Below, piece by piece: positions 24,732 through 32,285 of a stretch of 64,000 bases of DNA (within the stretch, counting starts at the first letter, position 1; each line of letters begins with the position of its first letter). The position numbers and the translations under genes are program-made. This DNA is from Synechococcus sp. CS-1332 (lineage in GTDB: Bacteria > Cyanobacteriota > Cyanobacteriia > PCC-6307 > Cyanobiaceae). A model generated the notes under the pieces. It was not told where the DNA came from and did not search any database. It saw only the letters and a list, made by a program, of their open reading frames with translations. The stretch is taken from positions 28,479 to 92,478 of the forward strand of contig NZ_JAHLYP010000011.1 of the NCBI RefSeq assembly GCF_025127995.1, given 5' to 3'.

Positions 24732-24961
24732 GCAGAGAGGAGATCAACCCGCTGAATACGGGAAAGCTGGGTTGCGTACTCAAGCACTGCGGTGATGTCT
24801 TCAGCCTCGAGATCTGGATAATCGGCAAGAATGTCAGCCGCACTCATCCCAGCTGACAACAGTTCGAGCACCATCTCCACAGGATAACGCAAGCCGCGGA
24901 TGGTTGGCTTTCCATGGCAGATCTCAGGGTTGAGGGTGATGCGCCCAAGCTGGTCTGTCAT
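24728..24961 (-). CDS. DUF433 antitoxin candidate
   Basis: 77 residues from the ATG giving MTDQLGRITLNPEICHGKPT. The DUF433 core is GKPTIRGLRYPVEMVLELLS, then GMSAADILADYPDLEAEDI, which contains a winged or helix-turn-helix-like fold. It is translationally coupled to the DUF5615 gene. It is the first gene of a minus-strand run of small TA genes extending to 23437. Confidence 0.78.
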   Translation of the reverse strand: MTDQLGRITLNPEICHGKPTIRGLRYPVEMVLELLSAGMSAADILADYPDLEAEDITAVLEYATQLSRIQRVDLLSA

Positions 24962-25097
24962 GACGGTTTCCTGGCTTACCCAGCCTAAGGGGGACGGCAG
25001 TTCACGACCGTGAGCTGGTTTTGGCGCTGGCATGGGGATTTTCTAGTCCTCTCCCCCACCAGTGCCACCCCCGTCTCACCCCCGCCAGGATTCCCCC

Positions 25098-25843
25098 ATG
25101 CCCCCGCCCCCCACCGCCACCTACGAGCGCCTGCGCGAGTTAGTCGCCGAACGCATGCGCATGAGCCACATCTACCAACCACTCATGCTCATGGAGCTCC
25201 TGGGCCGCCGCAGCCCGGCCCCGGCGCAGGACGTGACCCGACGGATCCTGGGGGAGGACGTGACCCAGATCGATTACTACACCGAACGCGTGAAGCAGAT
25301 GGTGGGCAAGGTGCTCAGCGCCAACGTCATCACCCGCTGCGAGAAGGGCACATACGCCCTGGTGGGCGGCGACGCGCTGCTGGAGCTCTGCCGCCAGCGC
25401 CTCGACGCCTTCCGCGAGCAGCGCGGCGACGAGGTGTTTGCCCACCGCAGCCGCCACCGCAGCCCGATCAGCGGCTCGGTGAAATACCGGGTTCACCGAT
25501 GCGCCCAGGGCCGCTGCGAGTGCTGCAGCGCGCACGAGCACCAGCGCGACCTGGAGGTGGACCACATCATCCCCAAAAACCACGGCGGCTCCGACGCCAT
25601 CAGCAACCTGCAGGCGCTCTGCTTCCGCTGCAACGCCGGCAAGCGCGACGGCTGTTTGCCTACGCAAGAGGGCGCACCGACTTCCGCGGTGTGCAGGCCA
25701 GCTACGGCCAGCGCGAAGCGGGCTGTGTGTTCTGTGCGCTGGAGGGCAGCGGCCGGGTGCTGCTGGAGAACGAGCTGGCGCTCTGCATCGCCGACGCCTA
25801 CACTGTGAACGAGGGGCACAGCCTGGTGATCCCGCGTCGACAT
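25098..25843 (+). pseudogene. HNH-HIT gene, copy 4, frame-broken and 3'-truncated
   Basis: This copy keeps the full N-terminal region, including DVTQIDYYTERVKQMVGKVL, which all other copies have lost, and a complete HNH domain: GRCECCSAHEHQRDLEVDHI, PKNHGGSDAISNLQALC, RCNAGKRD. At 25650-25675 a 26-base stretch intervenes and the HIT part continues in the -1 frame: RTDFRGVQASYGQREAGCVF, then ENELALCIADAYTVNEGHSL and VIPRRH. Homology ends at 25843, before the catalytic H-x-H-x-H of HIT. As it stands, only an HNH protein with a scrambled tail would be made. Confidence 0.78.
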
Positions 25844-25861
25844 TTGGTGGACGGGATGGGC

Positions 25862-26216
25862 TCAACTCTCCAGGTAACGCTCCACCGTGTTGGTGGTCCA
25901 GGTTGCGATGCCGATGCCGAAGAAGTCCTGATCCTCCGTCCATATGGCGCATTCCAATTGCAACGCCAGCGCCAGGGCAGGCCAGTCATCCTTGTCGCGG
26001 ATCCGCGCCAAGGCCTCCTCCTTGGCCGACCCAAGCACACTGTTCTCCACAACCTGGACAATCAACAGGAGGCTGAGCAAAGCCTCGGCGCAGACCTCTG
26101 CATCGAGACCTCTCTTTCTGGCGAGATCAGTCACGTAGGCAGCCGCCTCGGCCACGTTGGCTTCAGCGAATAAGGATGTTCGCGTCCAGGACCAGGCGCT
26201 TGCGCTCCACTCTCAA
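25862..26216 (-). pseudogene. PIN-domain toxin with internal deletion and frame break
   Basis: A TTG overlapping the antitoxin stop starts RVERKRLVLDANILIR, the first PIN motif with its metal Asp, then a stop. The rest of a PIN protein is in another frame: EAAAYVTDLARKRGLDAEVC, KDDWPALALALQLECAIWTE, DQDFFGIGIATWTTN. About 30 codons that normally lie between are missing. The C-terminal acidic motifs are kept. The toxin is not expected to be active. Confidence 0.7.
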
Positions 26217-26482
26217 GCCGACGGTTGCTCAGGGCGGCCTATCCGCCAGGCCTTGAAGTCGGCACTGAGCTCGTCTTCGCTCAAACCGAGGCGCTCCAGT
26301 TCAGCTTGCATCAGCCGGCCAGCCTCCAACACCTTCACCCGATCACTCAGGTTGCTTTGCTGGGGCAAGGGCACGTAGAGGCCAATGGTGCGGCCATGGC
26401 GGGTCACCTCAATCGGCGTGGACGATTCCAGATGGGAGGCCAGCCTGGCCCTGAGTTCACGGATCCCAATACGGGTTGCCAC
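26213..26482 (-). CDS. Phd/YefM-like antitoxin of a PIN module
   Basis: 89 residues from a GTG preceded by AGGAGG six bases away, which decides the start (VATRIGIRELRARLASHLES). The Phd-type N-terminal fold is seen in STPIEVTRHGRTIGLYVPLP, followed by a charged helical tail for toxin binding. The overlapping PIN gene downstream is broken, so this is an orphan antitoxin. Confidence 0.72.
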   Translation of the reverse strand: MATRIGIRELRARLASHLESSTPIEVTRHGRTIGLYVPLPQQSNLSDRVKVLEAGRLMQAELERLGLSEDELSADFKAWRIGRPEQPSA

Positions 26483-26750
26483 GCCTTCCTCCTGCCAAAT
26501 GTGTACACACCTTAGGGCTGGCTGGGGAAGTGGGCCGGCGATAGCGGTGGCGGGTATGGACTGGGGCGGCACAGCCACACCAGGAGCCGGGTTGGCTTCA
26601 GCCGCCAGGCGCCCACGCCAGAAGGGATCCCAGCAGGGTCGCCCTCCTGACGGGCCGCCCAAAACCTGCCTACCGATCAGAAGTGGGCTGACGCTTCGGC
26701 CCACCAAACCCAACACGGCTGCATCGCCTGGCGGGTGGCTTCACAATGGG

Positions 26751-27101
26751 ATGATGAGCACGGCATCAGCGCCCCCGATCGAGGAACGGCTCCAGGCCAT
26801 GGCCGGGGTGATCCATGGCGTCATCCCCGGGGCGCAGGTGCGGCTGTTTGGATCGAGGGCTCGCGGCACCAGTGGACCGGATTCGGATATCGATCTGCTG
26901 ATCACCGCCCCAGATGAGTGGCTGGCGCAGCAGCACCGTTTCCAGGTGCTGAACGATCTGTGGGGTCGGCTGGCCCAGGCGGATGTGTCGCTCGATCTGC
27001 TGCTGTACTCCCGCAGCGAATGCGAGGAGCGCCAGCACTGGCGGAGCCACGTGATTGGCAGGGCCTACCGGGAAGGACGGCTGCTGCATGGTGCTCTCTG
27101 A
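26751..27101 (+). CDS. MNT-type nucleotidyltransferase, antitoxin of a HEPN module
   Basis: 116 residues (tandem ATGs at 26751 and 26754). The motif VRLFGSRARGTSGPDSDIDL then LITAP carries the G-S and Asp pair of minimal nucleotidyltransferases. The following helix RFQVLNDLWGRLAQADVSLD with LLLYSRSE completes the fold. It overlaps the HEPN gene by 14 bases. It opens a plus-strand run of five genes: MNT, HEPN, HNH-HIT copy 5, J-domain, HNH. Confidence 0.82.
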   Translation: MMSTASAPPIEERLQAMAGVIHGVIPGAQVRLFGSRARGTSGPDSDIDLLITAPDEWLAQQHRFQVLNDLWGRLAQADVSLDLLLYSRSECEERQHWRSHVIGRAYREGRLLHGAL

Positions 27102-27486
27102 AGCGGAAGGTCTGCTGCGCATCGCCGCCGTCGATTTGGAGAGCGCTCAGGCTTCCTCCGACCCGAGCGTCTTTCGCGAAGGGGCTTGGGGTTTCTGGCT
27201 GCAGCAAGCCGTTGAGAAGGCCTTGAAAGCGTGGTTGCTGCACCTGGGCAGCGATCCACCGCTCACCCATGACCTGCGCCGTCTGCTTTTGCTGCTCGAG
27301 GCAGAGGGGGTAGCCACGGTCGACCTGACGCCACTCGCTCAACTCACCGTCTATGCCGTGCAGTTCCGCTACGACGCCGATCCCACACCCCTGGGGCTGG
27401 ATCGGGAAGATTTCAACCGACAGGTGAAGGAACTGATCGCCCGGGTGCAGGCGCTGGTCATGCCTGGTTTCGAAGCTGAGGCGTGA
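27088..27486 (+). CDS. HEPN-domain protein, partner of MNT
   Basis: 132 residues from the ATG giving MVLSEAEGLLRIAAVDLESA. The helical HEPN pattern is GAWGFWLQQAVEKALKAWLL and PPLTHDLRRLLLLLEAEG, as in nucleotide-binding or RNase HEPN proteins paired with MNT genes. Late residues FRYDADPTPLGLDREDFNRQ are also typical. The frame is intact, so this MNT/HEPN module seems complete. The HNH-HIT copy begins 11 bases later. Confidence 0.8.
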   Translation: MVLSEAEGLLRIAAVDLESAQASSDPSVFREGAWGFWLQQAVEKALKAWLLHLGSDPPLTHDLRRLLLLLEAEGVATVDLTPLAQLTVYAVQFRYDADPTPLGLDREDFNRQVKELIARVQALVMPGFEAEA

Positions 27487-27497
27487 CGTTATCTGCC

Positions 27498-28474
27498 ATG
27501 CCCCCGTACCCCTCCGCCACCTACGAGCGCCTGCGGCACTCCATCGCCGAGCGCATGCGCATGAGCCCCATCGACCAACCGCTGATGCTCATGGAACTGC
27601 TCGGCCGCCGCAGCCCCGCCCCCCCGCAGGACATCGCCCGCCGGATCCTGGAAAGCGCATGGTGGGCCGGGTTCACCTTCAACGGCATCACCGCCTACGG
27701 CAACGGCGCCTACAGCCTGATCGGCGGCGACGAGCTGAGCGACACCGAACGCGACGCGCTGCAGCAGCTGTGCTGCCAGCGCCTCGATGCCTTACGCCAG
27801 CAAGACGGCGAAGAGGTGCTTGCACACCGCTGCCGCCACCGCACCCCGTTCAGCGGCTCGGTGAAGTTCAGGGTTCACCGATGCGCCCGGGGCCGCTGCG
27901 AGTGCTGCGGGGCGCACGAGCACCAGCGGGCCCTGGAGGTGGACCACATCGTCCCGAAAAACCAGGGCGGCTCCGACGCCATCAGCAACCTGCAGGCGCT
28001 CTGCTTCCGCTGCAACGCCGGCAAGCGCGACGGCTGTTTGCCTACGCAAGAGGGCGCACCGACTTCCGCGGTGTGCAGGCCAGCTACGGCCACCGCGAAG
28101 CGGGCTGTGTGTTCTGCGCGCTGGAGGGCAGCGGCCGGGTGCTGCTGGAGAACGAGCTGGCGCTCTGCATCGCCGACGCCTATCCCGTGAGCGAGGGCCA
28201 CAGCCTGGTGATCCCTCGGCGTCATGGGGCCGACTGGCTGGAGCTGCACCAGCCGGAGTGGAACGCCGTGGTGGAGCTGCTGAAGCTGCGGCGGGAGCAG
28301 CTGCGTGCCCAGGACGCCACGATCAGCGGCTGGAACGTGGGTCTGAACTCAGGTGAGGCGGCGGGGCAGACGGTGTTCCATGCGCACTGGCATCTGATCC
28401 CGAGGCGAACAGGTGATGACAAATCCCCCCGCGGAGGCGTTCGGGGGGTTATCAAGGGCAAACAGCACTACTGA
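27498..28474 (+). pseudogene. HNH-HIT gene, copy 5, full length but with a frame change between domains
   Basis: The ATG (MPPYPSATYERLRHSIAERM) opens the N-terminal region and an intact HNH domain: GRCECCGAHEHQRALEVDHI, NQGGSDAISNLQALC, CFRCNAGKRD. At 28032-28057 the same 26-base stretch as in copy 4 follows, and the rest lies in the -1 frame: RTDFRGVQASYGHREAGCVF, SEGHSLVIPRRHGADWLE, and the HIT active-site VFHAHWHLIPRRTGD, ending GVIKGKQHY. Both domains are otherwise undamaged. It is either a pseudogene or expressed by frameshifting or as two products. The J-domain gene starts 3 bases after the stop. Confidence 0.78.
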
Positions 28475-28477
28475 GCC

Positions 28478-29023
28478 GTGGCCACCAAGACGCCAACGCG
28501 CAAGAAGCTCGATCGACCAGCGGTCTTGGCAAGGATCGATGAGATCCTCTCGGCTGGGGCTCCCGATGCCGAAAGCCTGTTGGCGTTCGCGGAGTTCATC
28601 AACGGAAAGCCGTTTCCTGAACCTGTACTCACGCTGACAGAGCTCAAATCGGAAGTGTGCAAGGTGTTTGGCAGCAAGAACGCCACGGAGCTACGCAAGT
28701 CAAGTGAGTTCAACCTTGCGATGGCAGGTCGCACATTTGATCTCAAAACAAAGGCCGATTGGCTCAAGCTCTATCGGGAGTGGGTTGGAGTTCCCCAGAA
28801 CGAGCGTGCCAAAACTGGCAAAACATCTATTAACGGTATCGATGTCTTAGAAAATTTCAGACCTTGGCATGTGTTCTCACTTGATCCATCAACAGCCAGC
28901 GCCGAGGACATCAAAGAGGCCTTCCGCAGGCTTGCCAAGGAACACCACCCCGATGTTGGCGGCGATCCGCGCGTCATGGAGCGGCTGCAAAAAATGCGTG
29001 ACTCCCTCCTTGCTTTCCTTTAA
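28478..29023 (+). CDS. J-domain protein (C-terminal DnaJ module)
   Basis: 181 residues from a GTG placed 3 bases after the HNH-HIT stop. The first ~120 residues have no family I recognise (KSEVCKVFGSKNATELRKSS, DLKTKADWLKLYREW). The C-terminal ~60 residues are a J domain: DPSTASAEDIKEAFRRLAKE then HHPDVGGD with the HPD tripeptide that stimulates Hsp70. A C-terminal J domain on a small unknown module suggests a client-specific co-chaperone. Base composition is AT-richer than the chromosome. The HNH gene begins 8 bases downstream. Confidence 0.75.
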   Translation: MATKTPTRKKLDRPAVLARIDEILSAGAPDAESLLAFAEFINGKPFPEPVLTLTELKSEVCKVFGSKNATELRKSSEFNLAMAGRTFDLKTKADWLKLYREWVGVPQNERAKTGKTSINGIDVLENFRPWHVFSLDPSTASAEDIKEAFRRLAKEHHPDVGGDPRVMERLQKMRDSLLAFL

Positions 29024-29031
29024 ACAAGCTG

Positions 29032-30111
29032 ATGACGACGACATCCAAACGATCACGTGATGCCTTCTCCTTTCAGGAGACTGCCAGAATTCTTGGCATC
29101 AGCCCTAAGAAGCTCAATGGCATATGCCAGTTCTTTGATGCCCACAACGATGATGAATGGGATCTAATCGAAGGTGAATTCTTTGAATACGAACCTGGCC
29201 AAGCTCGCAGTCGTCGCTTTTACGAAGAAGGCGTAATGGCCCTGGCCAAGTACCTGGAGGAGAAGGAGGGCGGAAGTATTTTGGCCAAGATTCATGAATT
29301 CTTTACCCAGCATCGTGCGCGGGTGACACGCACACTCGTCAAACGACGCATCATTCAAGTCACCCAGGATCGGAGTGCCATCCAAATCCGAGGTGATCTC
29401 GTTTTTCTGGAGCAGCGCTCAGTTGTCAGGGTCCTGGGCACCAATGGCAAAGGGATGGCTGGCACAATCACACGGATTCAAGAAGAGAGTGCTGGACTAG
29501 AAGGAGCTGAAGGCTTAGAGATCGGCGTACATTTCGACAATTTCGAAGAAAAAGACCAGCGCCATTGGAGCCAAAGAGGCATCGTGCGCTTGGCCAAGAC
29601 GATGAGGGACAAAGGCAAGATTACCAAAGCACGAAAGGCCTGGGTGAAAGCCGTGGCCGATGTGGCGGAAGAGTGCTTTGAGGTCCAGCGAAAGCTGCTC
29701 GAAAGCCACGAAGCAAGGGTGAAGGCCGCGAAGGACAAAGTTCGCCAGAGGGCACTACGCAAAGATGGATCTGGCTGTGCCGTCTCTGGCCACAAGCCAT
29801 CTGCATCTGATCAGCACCCTGTTGAACTGGAGGCGCATCACCTTTTCGATGCCATCTCACGTCCCGACCTTGCGGCCTACGAAGACAACCTAATCGCCAT
29901 CAGTAGCAATATTCATCGAAACTTCCACAAGTGGATGGGCTCGAAACCGTGCGAGCCCAAAGACTTTGTTGATTACCTCTTGGGCAACGAGATGAACCAC
30001 TTTGATGGTTCGCCGAGCGTCAAGAAGAGGAAGGAGCGGAAGCTGGAGAAGCTCATGAATCGGCTTGAAATGTTACAGGCGCGGTTTGAGGACAATCACT
30101 TACTTTACTAA
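29032..30111 (+). CDS. HNH-type endonuclease-like protein with N-terminal helix-turn-helix
   Basis: 359 residues. The N-terminus (SFQETARILGISPKKLNGIC, then RRFYEEGVMALAKYLEEK) resembles a MerR-like DNA-binding helix-turn-helix. A helical middle contains RVTRTLVKRRIIQVTQDRSA. Near residue 250 an HNH-like core is visible: GCAVSGHKPSASDQHPVELE, AHHLFDAISRPDLAAYEDNL, IHRNFHKWMGSKPCEP. The A-H-H and I-H-x3-H pattern fits a beta-beta-alpha metal nuclease. It is 8 bases downstream of the J-domain gene, so the two form a pair. I know of no described system with this pairing. Confidence 0.65.
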   Translation: MTTTSKRSRDAFSFQETARILGISPKKLNGICQFFDAHNDDEWDLIEGEFFEYEPGQARSRRFYEEGVMALAKYLEEKEGGSILAKIHEFFTQHRARVTRTLVKRRIIQVTQDRSAIQIRGDLVFLEQRSVVRVLGTNGKGMAGTITRIQEESAGLEGAEGLEIGVHFDNFEEKDQRHWSQRGIVRLAKTMRDKGKITKARKAWVKAVADVAEECFEVQRKLLESHEARVKAAKDKVRQRALRKDGSGCAVSGHKPSASDQHPVELEAHHLFDAISRPDLAAYEDNLIAISSNIHRNFHKWMGSKPCEPKDFVDYLLGNEMNHFDGSPSVKKRKERKLEKLMNRLEMLQARFEDNHLLY

Positions 30112-30252
30112 GGCCGGTGATTCCAGGAATTGGACGCTTCATGTAGCGCTCATCATAAATCCGCCAAGTCCGTCTGTTTGCCGACATTGAAGCTGACAGA
30201 CAAGGGCATGCCGAGGGAGACCGACAGATGGGCAGATGCCAGAAGCTAGAGG

Positions 30253-30468
30253 CTACTGCATGAAAAAGCTGTAAACGCCTTTTACCTCCCTGTGCAAGAA
30301 ACTTCCTTTGGAGCTTGCCGCCAAGAGTCGGTCAAATAAGTCCTGCGGGACGGCCTGATAGACATAAATATCTGGTCGACTGTGATATCGAACATGCAGC
30401 TCTTGAGCTATCTCATCATAGCCAACAGACTCGACATTGGAGCTACTAACAAGCAGCATTTTAATCAC
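30253..30468 (-). CDS. KTSC-domain protein
   Basis: 71 residues. The KTSC fold (small domain also found at the end of some lysyl-tRNA synthetases) is seen in VSSSNVESVGYDEIAQELHV, YVYQAVPQDLFDRLLAASSK and FLHREVKGVYSF. Such proteins are often single-domain and of unknown biochemical role, possibly nucleic-acid binding. It lies 62 bases downstream of the HerA gene on the same strand, so it may be the third gene of the SIR2-HerA unit. Confidence 0.75.
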   Translation of the reverse strand: MIKMLLVSSSNVESVGYDEIAQELHVRYHSRPDIYVYQAVPQDLFDRLLAASSKGSFLHREVKGVYSFFMQ

Positions 30469-30530
30469 AATAATCCTCCAAATACAGATAGGATTGTTTG
30501 TATGCAGATTTTACTGCATCCATCTTACTG

Positions 30531-32285
30531 TCATCGCGTCTGTTTGCGCCAGTTCACTACAGCCTCAGCATAAAGAGCAGGATCAGGGCGAGCAGCCTTT
30601 TTCCACGCTTCAACAATATGGGGGTCGGACCCGACAGGCTTACGTGGAGAGAGCCGAAAACGAATTCGGCTAGGAATCGGCATCGCTTCGCCAGTAACAA
30701 GCCCTTCACCAGTCCGAAGTGCGGGAAGCATTGCCGTGAGATTGCCTAGGTCGTCAGGCATAGTACCGGCCACAATTCCCCGGTCGCGTGCATTGGATAA
30801 ACGTAGTGCGATCATCGTGCCGCACTGGCTTAGGACCGTCTCGTCGATCTCGGAGGGTCTTTGGGTGACGACCATCAAACCCACGCCATACTTTCGGCCC
30901 TCCTTTGCAATCTGGGCCGCCAGCCGCTTGGCCGGCGACTCACCAGTAGCAGGAAAGATCCGATGAGCCTCGTCAATTACAACAAGGAGTGGCTGTTGGC
31001 GTCCAGAGATGGCAAGGTCGCCAGCCCAAAACAACGAGTCATAAACAATCCTCAACATAGTTCCTGCGGTTAGGCTCATTACCTCCTGTGGAAGGCCAGA
31101 GGTATCGAAAACGGTAATCGGACGATCATGCCCTATCCATGATGCAACCAATCGATCCAGGTCTGATGTCGTGTCTCCTGCCAAATTAGGAGTTAGCTCG
31201 GAGCCTGGCTCAAAGAGGAACTGGTAACGAGCATCAGAAAGCCGGCTTCGCATCAGCTCAAGCTGCCGGGTGATTCCTCGCCTTGCTCCAACAAACGGAG
31301 CCACATTCCCCGTACTTGGTGGTGGATACCGATTTGGCCTCAAGCTCTGGGGATCGCCCTCATCCAGGAGATTGGCAAGTTCGCCAGTCGTCCGATTTTG
31401 GAGTGTTTGTCGCTCGTAATCATCGAGCTCGAACCAAAGCCTCCTGGCAGAGAAGGGGATAGGTGAGTCGGCCGTGATCACCGCGTCCGGCGGAGGATTC
31501 GGGAGCCTACTAGCGGAATCTCTGCGCAATTCAAGTATTGCATCTCGAACTGCGGTCTCTGCACCCTGGGAAAGTGGACCCAGAGCGACTGAGATGAACT
31601 CCTCTGCTGGCAGCGCCCAATACGGAACCACAAGGGGCTGAGGAGCGGCAACCACACCGAAAACGTATCCGTTGTCTCCCACAGCCGTCCCGTACTCACC
31701 GTGCGGATCGATGACGATGACCCGTGCCGATGGAAATCCCTGGGTTGAGATTGAGTCTAAGAGGACTGAAACAAGGTTGGATTTCCCTGCACCTGTAGAG
31801 CCGACCACCGCAAGATGGCGAGAGACCATCCGGTCAAGATCAAGTGTTCCAGCAATCCCGGAAGAGGAGCTGAGCACGCCAACATCGATTGACGTATCGG
31901 TTCGGATTGAACGATAGATGGTCTCGAGAAGATCACGGGTTATGACATGAACATCATCACCTACAGTCGGATACTGGCTAATTCCACGCTCGAACTGGCC
32001 CGATACTGACTCCCCAAAGAGAGTAAGGGTTACCCACCGATGAGAGTCGAGATTCTCCTCCCCGTAATGTGGGGGCGTGGCCGCAGCACCAACCTGTGTG
32101 ACCATCCCAAAGAGGCTTGAATAGCCGAGAGGGATTCGAAGAAATGACCCTATCTGTCCCAGCCTATGTGATTCACCTTGAACCAGAACGAGAGTCGATA
32201 CGAGGTCATTGCGGAGTTCAATGGTGACGGTTCCACCTGTGACACTTTGCACAGTTCCGATAAATGTGGGAAGGGAACGACTCAT
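30531..32285 (-). CDS. HerA-like hexameric ATPase of a SIR2-HerA defence pair
   Basis: 584 residues. An N-terminal barrel (FIGTVQSVTGGTVTIELRND, LGQIGSFLRIPLG) precedes the ATPase core: Walker A LAVVGSTGAGKSNLVSVLLD, DPHGEYG, Walker B LLVVIDEAHRIFP, the sensor segment GVGLMVVTQRPSEIDETVLS and RLSNARD. It assembles as a DNA-translocating or scaffold ring in known SIR2-HerA and nuclease-HerA antiphage systems. Its start overlaps the stop of the SIR2 gene by four bases (ATGA). Base composition is AT-richer than flanking chromosome. Confidence 0.88.
   Translation of the reverse strand: MSRSLPTFIGTVQSVTGGTVTIELRNDLVSTLVLVQGESHRLGQIGSFLRIPLGYSSLFGMVTQVGAAATPPHYGEENLDSHRWVTLTLFGESVSGQFERGISQYPTVGDDVHVITRDLLETIYRSIRTDTSIDVGVLSSSSGIAGTLDLDRMVSRHLAVVGSTGAGKSNLVSVLLDSISTQGFPSARVIVIDPHGEYGTAVGDNGYVFGVVAAPQPLVVPYWALPAEEFISVALGPLSQGAETAVRDAILELRRDSASRLPNPPPDAVITADSPIPFSARRLWFELDDYERQTLQNRTTGELANLLDEGDPQSLRPNRYPPPSTGNVAPFVGARRGITRQLELMRSRLSDARYQFLFEPGSELTPNLAGDTTSDLDRLVASWIGHDRPITVFDTSGLPQEVMSLTAGTMLRIVYDSLFWAGDLAISGRQQPLLVVIDEAHRIFPATGESPAKRLAAQIAKEGRKYGVGLMVVTQRPSEIDETVLSQCGTMIALRLSNARDRGIVAGTMPDDLGNLTAMLPALRTGEGLVTGEAMPIPSRIRFRLSPRKPVGSDPHIVEAWKKAARPDPALYAEAVVNWRKQTR

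Noticed and set aside
26680..26705. Short hairpin GTGGGC...GCCCAC before the MNT gene
   Set aside because: Only 6 bp, no T-run, and common by chance in GC-rich DNA.
20633..28474. CRISPR or integron attC array as an explanation for the repeats
   Set aside because: The repeats are long coding segments of one gene with unequal spacing, not short identical repeats with unique spacers, and no cas or intI gene is present.
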